The translations under genes and the position numbers were made by a program. The notes under the pieces were generated by a model. That model was not told where the DNA came from. It made no database searches and saw nothing but the letters and a program-made list of their open reading frames with translations. Of a stretch of DNA of 64,000 nucleotides, positions 1-7,693 are shown one piece after another. This DNA comes from Flavobacterium zepuense (GTDB lineage: Bacteria; Bacteroidota; Bacteroidia; Flavobacteriales; Flavobacteriaceae): the NCBI RefSeq assembly GCF_007097145.1, contig NZ_VJVZ01000001.1:558001-622000 (forward strand), in the 5' to 3' direction. How positions within the stretch are numbered: the first letter of the stretch is position 1; each line of letters opens with the position of its first letter.

Positions 1-735
1 CAGGTAGTAAAAAGCATCGGGTGCGCTGCCCACCAGTTGGTCTTCCACATAACCTCCCATGGTAGAAAGTACCGATGTACCATGATCGCCACCGCTATAA
101 AAATTCTCATTTTGGCTCACATAGTTATAACCCCCTAATATCAGGTTGTTATCATGCAGCCTCTGGAAAGGAAAAGCCGTATCAACTCCAGGAAAACCGG
201 CATCCAATACCGCAATGGTCATTCCGGTACCGGTATAATCATCCTGGTGCAACAGGTGGCCGTTAAGCATTTGCACCTGAGTAGACGATTGCCCGTAAGC
301 AAAATTTGCCTGGGTATCGGCTGTTTTAGCAGTTTCAGATATTTTATGCGGGGCAGCAGGCCTCAGGTTAACATCAGCAATCGTATTACTGGCAAAATCG
401 ATACTTTGAACAAATGACAGATTGCTTAATGCAGCTATATTTGACTGCGTTCCGCGCACGTGCAGGGCATTAAGCCACTTGCTTTTTGCCATAACCTCTA
501 TACCCGTAGCATTGGTTACACCATCTATATAATCCTGGTGTATGGGCACATCTTTATCATCTAAAGCAATATTTTGGGCCGCACGCCTGTTTAGCGCTTT
601 TTGGGTAAGCATCTCAAGCGGATTGGCAAGGTAAAAGGCTGCATCAGGCTTATCGGTAAAATACACCCACGCATCCTGCTGCGCATTGGCAACGCCGCAG
701 GTAAATACTATAACAAGTAGTAAAATCTTTTTCAT
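1..735 (-). CDS. Secreted subtilisin-like serine protease (S8), C-terminal part cut off by window edge
   Basis: Read directly on the minus strand from an ATG at 735. The frame stays open for 245 codons to the left edge. The product starts with a signal peptide (MKKILLLVIVFTCGVANAQ) followed by a pro-region rich in N/D/Q. The motif VLDAGF places the catalytic Asp at residue 178 and HGTSVLS places the catalytic His at residue 218, the order of peptidase family S8. The Ser box would lie beyond the window. Probably an exported protease of the envelope or medium; many flavobacterial S8 proteases carry a T9SS C-terminal domain, which cannot be tested here. Divergent from the EamA transporter gene. 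Partial, not broken: no stop or frameshift is visible. Confidence 0.85.
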   Translation of the reverse strand, partial: MKKILLLVIVFTCGVANAQQDAWVYFTDKPDAAFYLANPLEMLTQKALNRRAAQNIALDDKDVPIHQDYIDGVTNATGIEVMAKSKWLNALHVRGTQSNIAALSNLSFVQSIDFASNTIADVNLRPAAPHKISETAKTADTQANFAYGQSSTQVQMLNGHLLHQDDYTGTGMTIAVLDAGFPGVDTAFPFQRLHDNNLILGGYNYVSQNENFYSGGDHGTSVLSTMGGYVEDQLVGSAPDAFYYL

Positions 736-762
736 AATAGCAATGTAAATCGTAAAACTATC

Positions 763-770
763 CAAATTTA
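763..770 (-). promoter_or_regulatory. Candidate -7 element (TAAATTTG) of the S8 protease gene
   Basis: Exact match to the Bacteroidota -7 consensus TAnnTTTG on the minus strand, 28 nt upstream of the ATG at 735, which predicts a short leader. No convincing -33 TTG at the right spacing. Confidence 0.35.
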
Positions 771-888
771 CGTAATATGGGGCAATGGGTATTTAAGTTT
801 ACTAAAGTTTGTTGTACCGTTTATCGATTATTCACAGATTTCTGCTCCGTTTACTCAACATTAAATAAGAAAGCTACCACAAAACATT

Positions 889-896
889 TATTTTTG
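889..896 (+). promoter_or_regulatory. Candidate -7 element (TATTTTTG) of the EamA transporter gene
   Basis: Exact TAnnTTTG match 17 nt upstream of the ATG at 914, implying a leader of about ten bases. The -33 box is not recognisable. Confidence 0.35.
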
Positions 897-913
897 CATC
901 ATAATTTTATAAA

Positions 914-1789
914 ATGATCTATCTTATTTTAAGCATAATATGCAGTGTTGCAGTAGGAGTGCTCTTTAAAACCACCCGTAAGTTTGCCGCCTGCACTACG
1001 CAAATTGTAATGTGGAATTACGTTTTTACGATACTGCTTTGCTACCTGTTTTTTAGCCCGCAGCTGTTAACCGAGATCTCGCAACTTAACGCCGGTGCGC
1101 CGTGGGTAGTATATGTACCGCTAATGGTATTGCTGCCATCCATTTTTCTTTTACTTGCCCAATCTATTAAGCATGTAGGTATTGTACGTACCGATGCCGC
1201 CCAAAGGCTATCACTTTTTATCCCGATACTTGCTGCATGGTTTATTTTTAAAGAAGATTTTAATGCTATTAAGCTTGCCGGGCTTGCCGTGGGTTTCCCT
1301 GCCATTTTGCTGATACTTTACAAAAAAGGAACTAAAGAAGAAGGCCGCGACTGGCTGTACCCCGCCCTTGTACTCTTTGGTTTTGGCACTATAGATGTTT
1401 TATTTAAAGAAATAGCTATAACAAGTACTATAGGTTTTGCTACCTCGCTGTTCATAGTTTTTTCGGGTGCATTGGTAATAATGCTTCTTGCTGTTATTTA
1501 TGAGGTTGTTTTTAAGCAGATAAAGGTCAGCACTATCAACTTTGCCTTCGGCGCGCTTGTGGGCATCTTTAATTTTGGTAACATCTTTTTTTACCTAAAA
1601 GCGCATCAGGCTTTCGCTGAAAATCCGTCTACAGTGTTTGCATCAATGAATATGGGGGTAATTGTTTTGGGCAGCATGGCGGGCATTTTTATCTTTAAAG
1701 AAAAGCTTAGCAAGCTAAATTACGTTGGGATTATTTTAGCTCTTTGCGCCATTGTTATCATTACAATATCACAGATATACGTTAGCTAA
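914..1789 (+). CDS. EamA/DMT-family integral membrane transporter
   Basis: A 291-residue, almost entirely hydrophobic protein with about ten predicted membrane segments and a two-fold repeat. Each half ends in an (I/F)FKE-type helix border (WFIFKEDF near residue 110, GIFIFKEKLSK near 260), typical of the drug/metabolite transporter superfamily with two EamA repeats. It would sit in the inner membrane and move a small metabolite; the substrate cannot be read from sequence. Single gene, divergent from the protease and upstream of the SAM riboswitch. Confidence 0.8.
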   Translation: MIYLILSIICSVAVGVLFKTTRKFAACTTQIVMWNYVFTILLCYLFFSPQLLTEISQLNAGAPWVVYVPLMVLLPSIFLLLAQSIKHVGIVRTDAAQRLSLFIPILAAWFIFKEDFNAIKLAGLAVGFPAILLILYKKGTKEEGRDWLYPALVLFGFGTIDVLFKEIAITSTIGFATSLFIVFSGALVIMLLAVIYEVVFKQIKVSTINFAFGALVGIFNFGNIFFYLKAHQAFAENPSTVFASMNMGVIVLGSMAGIFIFKEKLSKLNYVGIILALCAIVIITISQIYVS

Positions 1790-1873
1790 ACCATTTTAAT
1801 CTGAAATTTCAACCTTTTTAAAACACTGAATAAAAGCTACTTAAAAATTATTTTAAATAATTATAAAATTTTA

Positions 1874-1906
1874 TTTGGAAATTAAATTTATTGTACCGTA
1901 CCTTTG
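1874..1906 (+). promoter_or_regulatory. Promoter of the SAM-controlled methionine operon (TTTG-N21-TAccTTTG)
   Basis: TTTG at 1874-1877 and an exact TAnnTTTG (TACCTTTG) at 1899-1906 are separated by 21 nt, matching the Bacteroidota -33/-7 architecture. Transcription would start just before the riboswitch at 1931. Confidence 0.6.
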
Positions 1907-1930
1907 CTGCAAGTTCTTTAAAAGATTATT

Positions 1931-2039
1931 CTTATCCAGAAAGACCGAGGGAATTGACCCTATGACGTCTTGGCAACCTGCCCGCTAACCCGGAGTAAGG
2001 TGCCACATTCAACCTTTGCGAAAGCAAAGGATAGATAAG
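1931..2039 (+). ncRNA. SAM-I (S-box) riboswitch
   Basis: P1 closes with CTTATC (1931-1936) and GATAAG (2034-2039). Between them are the S-box signatures: AGAAAGACCGAGGGA, GGCCCTATGA-like TTGACCCTATGACGTC, TTGGCAACC, AAGGTGCCA and a CCTTTGCGAAAGCAAAGG hairpin (P4). The element lies directly upstream of two methionine-pathway genes, its usual context. SAM binding is expected to repress them. The GACCGAG...CTTGGCAACC region gives P2 and the kink-turn-like core of the family. Confidence 0.93.
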
Positions 2040-2075
2040 TTTAGAAAAAGTTTATAATACATCAAAATATATTAT

Positions 2076-2112
2076 ATGCCTTTCTGACTTGTCGGGAAGG
2101 CATTTTGTTTTT
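2076..2112 (+). terminator. Riboswitch expression-platform terminator
   Basis: Stem ATGCCTTTCTG / CGGGAAGGCAT (with two G-U pairs) followed by TTTGTTTTT, 37 nt after the riboswitch P1 and 75 nt before the metB-like start. CTTTCTG (2080-2086) in the 5' arm is also complementary to CAGAAAG (1937-1943) in the aptamer, a possible anti-terminator pairing. This suggests control by premature termination when SAM is bound. Confidence 0.75.
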
Positions 2113-2187
2113 ATGCATTTCCCGATGCCTGGTTTAGGATAGTTTTTAACTGAATGAAAGTTTAACAATTTTAAATCACAAAAAGAA

Positions 2188-3366
2188 ATGCAAGAGTCTA
2201 CAAAAATCCTGAACAACCTACCTATCGATCCATTAACCGGAAGTATTTCGGTGCCTATTTACCAAACATCTACATTTGTACAGGATGCTCCGGGCGTACA
2301 CAAAGGATACGATTATGCACGAAGCAACAACCCTACCCGTAAAGTATTAGAAGATACTATTGCCCAATTAGAGAACGGTACAAACGGTTATGCGTTTGCA
2401 AGCGGACTTGCAGCTATAGATGCTGTTATTAAACTACTATCATCGGGCGACGAAGTTATTGCGGTAGATGATATTTACGGCGGTGCTTTCCGTTTGTTTA
2501 CCCATGTGTACCAAAAATTTGGCATCAGCATTAAATATGTAGATACCACCAATGCACAAAACGTGGCTGACGCTGTTACCGATAAAACCAAACTTATCTG
2601 GATAGAGAGCCCAACCAACCCTACCCTTAAAATATCTGACATCAGGGCTATTGCTCAAATTGCAAAAGCTAACGATATACTGCTTTGCGTAGATAACACA
2701 TTCGCATCGCCAATTGCACAAAAACCGCTTGACCTTGGTGCCGATATTGTGGTACACAGCGCTACTAAATACATATCAGGACACAGCGACCTTATTGCCG
2801 GCCTTGTAGTAACATCTACACAAGAACTTGGCGACAAGATAAAATTTATACAAAACGCATCGGGCGCTATACTTGGGCCATTTGATAGCTGGTTGGTTAT
2901 CCGCGGTATCGAAACCCTTGTACTTCGTATTAAGCAACATGCCGAAAATGCCCAGAAAGTTGCTGAATACCTTCTTACAGAAAAACTGATCAAAAACGTT
3001 TATTACCCAGGGCTACCTACGCACCACAACCACGAAATTGCTAAAAAACAGCAAAAATACTTTGGCGGTGTTGTAACGTTTGACCTTGTTATTGATGATA
3101 AAGACCTTGCTTCTCAAATAGTATCGGGTACTAAATTATTTAAACTTGCCGAGAGCCTTGGCGGTGTTAAGAGCCTTTGCTGCCTGCCATGCGAAATGAC
3201 CCATAAATCTATCCCGGCAGAAAAACGTTACTCAGCCGGTGTTACCGATAGCCTTATCCGCCTTTCTGTAGGCCTTGAGGATGCCGATGACCTTATTGCA
3301 GACTTACAACAGGCTATTGCTGCCGCTGTAACTGCCAATGCTGATAAAACTTCTGTAACTGTTTAA
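2188..3366 (+). CDS. metB: Cys/Met-metabolism PLP enzyme (cystathionine gamma-synthase / homoserine sulfhydrylase type)
   Basis: A 392-residue PLP-dependent gamma-family enzyme. Visible landmarks are YARSNNPT (residues 43-50, substrate/phosphate site of the neighbouring subunit), FASGLAA, the VDNTFASP strand and SATKYISGHSD with the Schiff-base lysine K194. It should form cystathionine or homocysteine from an activated homoserine in the cytosol. Length fits cystathionine gamma-synthase/lyase better than the longer O-acetylhomoserine sulfhydrylases, but family members swap substrates, so the exact reaction is open. The SAM-I riboswitch upstream and homoserine dehydrogenase 11 nt downstream argue for methionine synthesis rather than degradation. 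Confidence 0.85.
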   Translation: MQESTKILNNLPIDPLTGSISVPIYQTSTFVQDAPGVHKGYDYARSNNPTRKVLEDTIAQLENGTNGYAFASGLAAIDAVIKLLSSGDEVIAVDDIYGGAFRLFTHVYQKFGISIKYVDTTNAQNVADAVTDKTKLIWIESPTNPTLKISDIRAIAQIAKANDILLCVDNTFASPIAQKPLDLGADIVVHSATKYISGHSDLIAGLVVTSTQELGDKIKFIQNASGAILGPFDSWLVIRGIETLVLRIKQHAENAQKVAEYLLTEKLIKNVYYPGLPTHHNHEIAKKQQKYFGGVVTFDLVIDDKDLASQIVSGTKLFKLAESLGGVKSLCCLPCEMTHKSIPAEKRYSAGVTDSLIRLSVGLEDADDLIADLQQAIAAAVTANADKTSVTV

Positions 3367-3377
3367 GTAGATTTACA

Positions 3378-4601
3378 ATGTCGAGAAAAAATTTAAATAT
3401 AGGCCTCTTTGGGTTTGGCGTAGTGGGGCATGGCCTGTATGAAGTACTGCAAAAAACACCTGCCCTAAGGGCAAACATTAAGAATATTTGTGTTAGGGAT
3501 AAAAATAAGGAACGCACCATAGGTGCCGAGAATTTTACCTTTGATAAAGATGATATACTAAACGACCCCGAAATTAATGTGGTTGTAGAACTTATTGATG
3601 ATGCCGATGCGGCTTTTGAGATAGTATCTGCGGCACTTAAAAAAGGTAAAGCGGTAGTATCTGCCAATAAAAAAATGGTTGCAGAGCATTTTACCGAGCT
3701 GCTGCAACTGCAAAAAGAATACAACGTTCCGTTATTGTATGAGGCGGCGGCCTGTGCCAGTATGCCAATTATACGTAACCTGGAAGAGTATTATGATAAC
3801 GATTTGCTGGAGTCTATAGAAGGTATTGTAAACGGTAGTACCAATTACATACTTACCAAAACTTTTGCCGAGAACCTTAGCTACGAGCAGGCCCTTAAAC
3901 AGGCGCAGGATCTTGGTTTTGCCGAAAGCAACCCAATATTAGATACGGGTGGTTTTGATGCCAAATACAAGCTGCTGATACTACTGGCGCACGCCTTTGG
4001 TTACATTGCCAGGCCGGAGGAGCTGTTTAACATTGGCATCAATAATATTGGTGACCTTGAATTGAAATATGCAAAGGAAAAAGGCCTTAAGATAAAACTG
4101 GTTGCCCAGGCTTATAAAGGTACCGATGGTACACTCTCGGCTTTTGTAATACCAAAGTTTGTAACGCCAGAAGACCGTTTATTTAATGTAGACGATGTGT
4201 TTAACGGCATGATAACCAAGACCAGCTTTGCCGATACCCACTTTTTTGTGGGGCGCGGTGCAGGCTCGTATCCTACGGCATCGGCAGTACTGTCGGATAT
4301 TTCGGCGCTAAGCTATGATTACCGTTACGAGTACAAAAAGATATACAGGGAAGAGAACCTTACCCTTACCAATGATGTAGAACTTAAAGTTTTACTTCGC
4401 CATAAAAAAGAAGAATCGGAAGCGTTAAAGCTCCACTTTAATACTATTGAAGAAGCTTATACCAATCACGATTCGGGCTACCTTACCGGTAACATTACCC
4501 TTGCCAACCTAAAAGCATTAGAAGAAGGCAACCAGGGAGAACGTTCGTTTATTTTAATAAACGTACTTACCGAAAAGGATGCCACTGCCCTGGCAGTATA
4601 A
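3378..4601 (+). CDS. hom: Homoserine dehydrogenase
   Basis: A 407-residue enzyme that reduces aspartate semialdehyde to homoserine. It opens with a Rossmann nucleotide motif GLFGFGVVGHG (residues 9-19). SANKKMVAEH and the catalytic-domain signature (VNGSTNYILTK, then GFAESNPILDTGGFDAKYKLLILL) follow. The last ~100 residues do not show a clear ACT domain, unlike many monofunctional Hom proteins, so classical threonine feedback may be absent. It lies 11 nt after the metB-like gene under the same SAM-I riboswitch, an operon that supplies and uses homoserine for methionine. Confidence 0.9.
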   Translation: MSRKNLNIGLFGFGVVGHGLYEVLQKTPALRANIKNICVRDKNKERTIGAENFTFDKDDILNDPEINVVVELIDDADAAFEIVSAALKKGKAVVSANKKMVAEHFTELLQLQKEYNVPLLYEAAACASMPIIRNLEEYYDNDLLESIEGIVNGSTNYILTKTFAENLSYEQALKQAQDLGFAESNPILDTGGFDAKYKLLILLAHAFGYIARPEELFNIGINNIGDLELKYAKEKGLKIKLVAQAYKGTDGTLSAFVIPKFVTPEDRLFNVDDVFNGMITKTSFADTHFFVGRGAGSYPTASAVLSDISALSYDYRYEYKKIYREENLTLTNDVELKVLLRHKKEESEALKLHFNTIEEAYTNHDSGYLTGNITLANLKALEEGNQGERSFILINVLTEKDATALAV

Positions 4602-4657
4602 TAATTACGGATTTATAATTGTTATTCAAATACTTTGTCCTCTAAACAGGAAACAAT

Positions 4658-4696
4658 AAACCCCAAAGTTTGTGATGCTTTGGGGTTTTGTTTTTG
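4658..4696 (+). terminator. Rho-independent terminator of the methionine operon
   Basis: AACCCCAAAG / CTTTGGGGTT stem with a 9-nt loop followed by TTGTTTTTG, 57 nt after the hom stop and before the convergent Lys-rich gene. Confidence 0.85.
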
Positions 4697-4743
4697 TAGA
4701 ATGTATTGTAACTTTTCCTTTTCAGAAAAGTCAGGACAAATTC

Positions 4744-5322
4744 TTATTTTTTCTTTTTAGTAGCTTTCTTTTTAGCCTGTTTTTTCTTTTTGGCTTTAGC
4801 TGTTTTTTTAGCTTTGGCTTTATCTTTAGCTTTTTGCTTTTTGGCTTTATCCTTTCTTTTAGCTTTAGCTTTTTTAGCCTTTTCTTTATCTTTCTCCTTT
4901 TTAGCTTTGGCTTTTTTCCTGTCTTTTTCTTTTAGCGCTTTAGCCTTTGCTTTATCTTTTTCTTTAGACTTTTTGTCTTTCTTGTCGGCTTTAACCTCAG
5001 CAGTAGCAGGCGCTTCATTTACCGGAGCTTCTTCTTTAGCTTCAGTTACAGGCGCAGTTTGCTCTGCAGCAGCAGGTGCAGCTTTAGGCGTAGCAGGCTT
5101 TCTTGCAGGGGCTTTAGCCGCAGGGGCCGCCTTAGTTACAGGAGCTTTTGGTGCAGCAGGGGCCTTAGCTGTAGTGGCAGCAGTTCTTGTACGGGTACGT
5201 GCAGGAGCCGGTTTAGCAGCTTCGGGAGCAGGAGTGGTTTCAGTTGTAGTAGTTTCCGTGGTTGCGTTTGTTTCAGGAGTTTCCGGAGTGACTTCCTGTT
5301 CGCTTTTTTGGGGCTGATTCAT
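4744..5322 (-). CDS. Lys/Ala/Pro-rich histone H1-like protein
   Basis: A 192-residue low-complexity protein. Residues 1-45 are Thr/Glu/Pro-rich and acidic (TPETPETNATTETTT), 45-105 are Ala/Pro/Lys with PAAPKAP- and KPATPKA-type repeats, and 110-192 are almost only Lys and Ala with Asp/Glu spacers, ending in poly-Lys. This resembles the C-terminal tail of eukaryotic H1 and of bacterial H1-like (HctA/Hc1, AlgR3-type) proteins, so DNA or RNA binding and nucleoid compaction is the likely role. No folded domain is visible. The frame is real: repeats hold codon phase and an upstream promoter exists. The plus-strand frames over it are shadows. Confidence 0.7.
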   Translation of the reverse strand: MNQPQKSEQEVTPETPETNATTETTTTETTPAPEAAKPAPARTRTRTAATTAKAPAAPKAPVTKAAPAAKAPARKPATPKAAPAAAEQTAPVTEAKEEAPVNEAPATAEVKADKKDKKSKEKDKAKAKALKEKDRKKAKAKKEKDKEKAKKAKAKRKDKAKKQKAKDKAKAKKTAKAKKKKQAKKKATKKKK

Positions 5323-5423
5323 AGTTGTGTATTTATATTTTTAATTTGATTATATACAAAATACTACTGAAAAGTATCTATACGCCTTTCGTTAGTATTA
5401 AATAATTGTAAAATTAACATCAT

Positions 5424-5452
5424 CAAATTTAATCATTTAAAAGATGCGCCAA
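5424..5452 (-). promoter_or_regulatory. Candidate promoter of the H1-like gene
   Basis: On the minus strand TTG (5450-5452) lies 18 nt upstream of TAAATTTG (5424-5431), an exact -7 match. The leader would be about 95 nt. Confidence 0.4.
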
Positions 5453-5588
5453 TGTTAAGTTTTCTGTAAGCAAAAAACTACCTAAAAACATAATAACCAA
5501 ACTATTAAAGAAATTAAGCACCAAATAAAAAGAAAAATAGCTGCAAACATTTACGCCCGTAGCTATTGCTTTTACTAAGTAACTGAAT

Positions 5589-6194
5589 TTAATCGTGGTA
5601 GGCTTTTACCCCTGCCCTTATAAAAACATCTACATAATTTTGCTCCGGCGGTATAGGGCACGAATACTTTTTATTATAGGCACAGTACGGGTTGTACGAT
5701 TGGTTAAAGTCGATCGTAATCAATTTGCCATTATCTTTAGGTTCGCACAGGTCTATATAACGCCCGCCCGAATAACTGCCATGCCCGGACGACGCATCCG
5801 TAAACGGCAGGAACAGGTAATCTTTAAACCCGTCCTTTTTTATAAGGTCAAGGTCCTGAAAAACATCCAGTTTATAATCTTTACCCTCTAACGTAAAATG
5901 CAGCGTACCATATTTTTTTGATGTAGCAGTACGAGCCGTAGTAGTAGCCATTTGGAAAGGCTTTTCGTTTGGCGTACGCTCCAGTTTGGCGGTTACGCAA
6001 AAATCCATATCCAGTTCGTAAAAGTTAAGGTGCTTAAACTTTTTAAGGTCTTCTTTGGTAAGCGGCGATTCTATTGGATCGGCATATTCGCTGTTCAGCT
6101 TGTCCTGTGCTGCTTTGGCGGCTTCGGGGCTGCATTCCTGCGCCTGTGTAACTATCGAAAGTAAAAGCGCAAGGGTGGTGATAATCTTATTCAT
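5589..6194 (-). CDS. Secreted DUF1684 family protein
   Basis: A 201-residue protein with an N-terminal signal peptide (MNKIITTLALLLSIVTQAQ). The second half carries the DUF1684 hallmark: GGRYIDL, then DFNQSYNPYCAY and YSCPIPPEQNYVDVFIRAG with conserved Cys and Pro. Family function is unknown; members are widespread in Bacteroidota and some actinobacteria. Single gene between convergent H1-like and divergent MFS genes. An exact TAnnTTTG sits 22 nt upstream. Confidence 0.88.
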   Translation of the reverse strand: MNKIITTLALLLSIVTQAQECSPEAAKAAQDKLNSEYADPIESPLTKEDLKKFKHLNFYELDMDFCVTAKLERTPNEKPFQMATTTARTATSKKYGTLHFTLEGKDYKLDVFQDLDLIKKDGFKDYLFLPFTDASSGHGSYSGGRYIDLCEPKDNGKLITIDFNQSYNPYCAYNKKYSCPIPPEQNYVDVFIRAGVKAYHD

Positions 6195-6215
6195 AATATA
6201 GAGTTGTATATCTTA

Positions 6216-6223
6216 CAAAAATA
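6216..6223 (-). promoter_or_regulatory. Candidate -7 element (TATTTTTG) of the DUF1684 gene
   Basis: Exact TAnnTTTG on the minus strand 22 nt upstream of the ATG at 6194; no clear -33 partner. Confidence 0.35.
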
Positions 6224-6266
6224 GCAATAACTATTACACACTATACCTATAAGGCAACCTAATAAC

Positions 6267-6274
6267 TATCTTTG
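6267..6274 (+). promoter_or_regulatory. Candidate -7 element (TATCTTTG) of the MFS transporter gene
   Basis: Exact TAnnTTTG 22 nt upstream of the ATG at 6296; no clear -33 partner. Confidence 0.38.
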
Positions 6275-6295
6275 TAAAAAAACCAATCTACCGCC

Positions 6296-7513
6296 ATGTT
6301 TCAGCAGGCCATTAACCGTTATTTAAACAATTTCAGGGGATTTTCTCGCGAGGTATGGATACTTACCATCATTACCTTCATAAATAGGTCGGGCACTATG
6401 GTGCTGCCGTTCCTGTCTAAATATTTAAAGGAAAATTTAGGCTTTACCTACGGACAAGTTGGATGGATAATGGTATGCTTTGGTTTCGGTTCTATGGCAG
6501 GCTCCTGGATAGGCGGCAAATTATCAGATAAAATAGGCTTTTACAAAATCATGGTCTTTAGCCTGTTTACCAGCGGGTTGATGTTTTTCGTGATTCAGCA
6601 AATAACGTCATTTACCGGTTTGTGCATTGCCATGTTCTGTATCATGGTGGTAGCCGATATGTTCCGACCCGCCATGTTCGTATCCATACGCACCTATGCA
6701 AAGCCGGAAAACCGTACCCGCGCCATGACGCTTATTAGGCTGGCTATTAACCTTGGGGTTTCAGCCGGGCCGGCACTGGGCGGACTCATTATTGTTGGCA
6801 TAGGCTACAAAGGCCTTTTTTGGATAGACGGCGGCTCCTGCATTATAGCCATCATCATCTTTTGGCTCTTAGTAAAAGAAAAAAAGCCGGAGCCGGTAAA
6901 CCCACACCTTACCGAAAAACTGCTACCGGCATCGCCATTTAAGGATGGGCCATTCATGCTGTTCCTGTTCAGCAGTTTTACCATCGCTATGGTGTTCTTT
7001 CAATTGTTTACTACGCTGCCGCTTTACCATAAAGAGTGGTACAGCCTTACCGAGGTACACACCGGGCTGCTTATGTCGTTTAACGGTATCATGATATTTT
7101 TCCTTGAGATGCCTATTGTGGGGTACTTAGAACGCAAAAATGTACCCAAAGTGCAAATTATCATGTGGGGCGCTTTCTTAATGGCACTTTCGTTTTTTGT
7201 GCTTTTAATTAATAATTGGGTGGGCGTGCTGGCCATAAACATGCTGCTGCTTACTGTGGCAGAGATGTTCAGCTTTCCGTTCTCTAACTCCTTTGCTTTG
7301 GGGCGTGCCCCACGCGGGCAGGAAGGCCAGTACATGGCGCTGTATACCATGACGTTTAGCCTTGCGCATATTATGAGCGCAAAGGTGGGCATGGAAATAA
7401 TTTCCGGGTGGGGTTATGCCACCAACTGGCTGTTTATGGGTATTATTGGTGTGGGCGCGGGCGTATCATGCTATATCCTCCATAAAAAGTTGCTGAGCGC
7501 TTCTACACTATAA
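6296..7513 (+). CDS. Major facilitator superfamily transporter
   Basis: A 405-residue polytopic inner-membrane protein with about 12 membrane segments. The loop between segments 2 and 3 holds GGKLSDKIGFYKIM, the MFS A-motif (GxLaDrxGrkk type). PENRTRAMTLIRLAINLGVSAGPALGG near residues 138-165 matches motif C-like antiporter helices. Probably a proton-driven efflux or uptake carrier; substrate unknown. Single gene; 180 nt follow before the esterase gene. Confidence 0.85.
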   Translation: MFQQAINRYLNNFRGFSREVWILTIITFINRSGTMVLPFLSKYLKENLGFTYGQVGWIMVCFGFGSMAGSWIGGKLSDKIGFYKIMVFSLFTSGLMFFVIQQITSFTGLCIAMFCIMVVADMFRPAMFVSIRTYAKPENRTRAMTLIRLAINLGVSAGPALGGLIIVGIGYKGLFWIDGGSCIIAIIIFWLLVKEKKPEPVNPHLTEKLLPASPFKDGPFMLFLFSSFTIAMVFFQLFTTLPLYHKEWYSLTEVHTGLLMSFNGIMIFFLEMPIVGYLERKNVPKVQIIMWGAFLMALSFFVLLINNWVGVLAINMLLLTVAEMFSFPFSNSFALGRAPRGQEGQYMALYTMTFSLAHIMSAKVGMEIISGWGYATNWLFMGIIGVGAGVSCYILHKKLLSASTL

Positions 7514-7542
7514 CTATTACCCTGTTTTAAAGTAATAAAAAT

Positions 7543-7556
7543 TCGCTAATTAGCGA
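7543..7556. promoter_or_regulatory. Perfect 14-bp palindrome TCGCTAATTAGCGA
   Basis: Perfectly self-complementary site 138 nt upstream of the esterase ATG at 7694 and 30 nt after the MFS stop. It could be an operator for a dimeric regulator. Its TTAGCGA half-site recurs in the long inverted repeat at 17187-17224. No regulator is assigned. Confidence 0.35.
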
Positions 7557-7693
7557 TATTTGACTGTGGTAGTTTTACACTAAAACACCACAAATAACTT
7601 ATTTTCAACCACTTAAATATGTGGCATTTTTTTAGTCTGCACTGTTATCGGCGCTAAGCCAATACCGGTAATAACTATTAAAACCACATATTT

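Noticed and set aside
4790..5349. Plus-strand frames of Phe/Leu/Ala- or Cys/Ser/Arg-rich peptides opposite the H1-like gene
   Set aside because: Shadows of AAA/GCA-rich codons on the complementary strand; no start context or homology.
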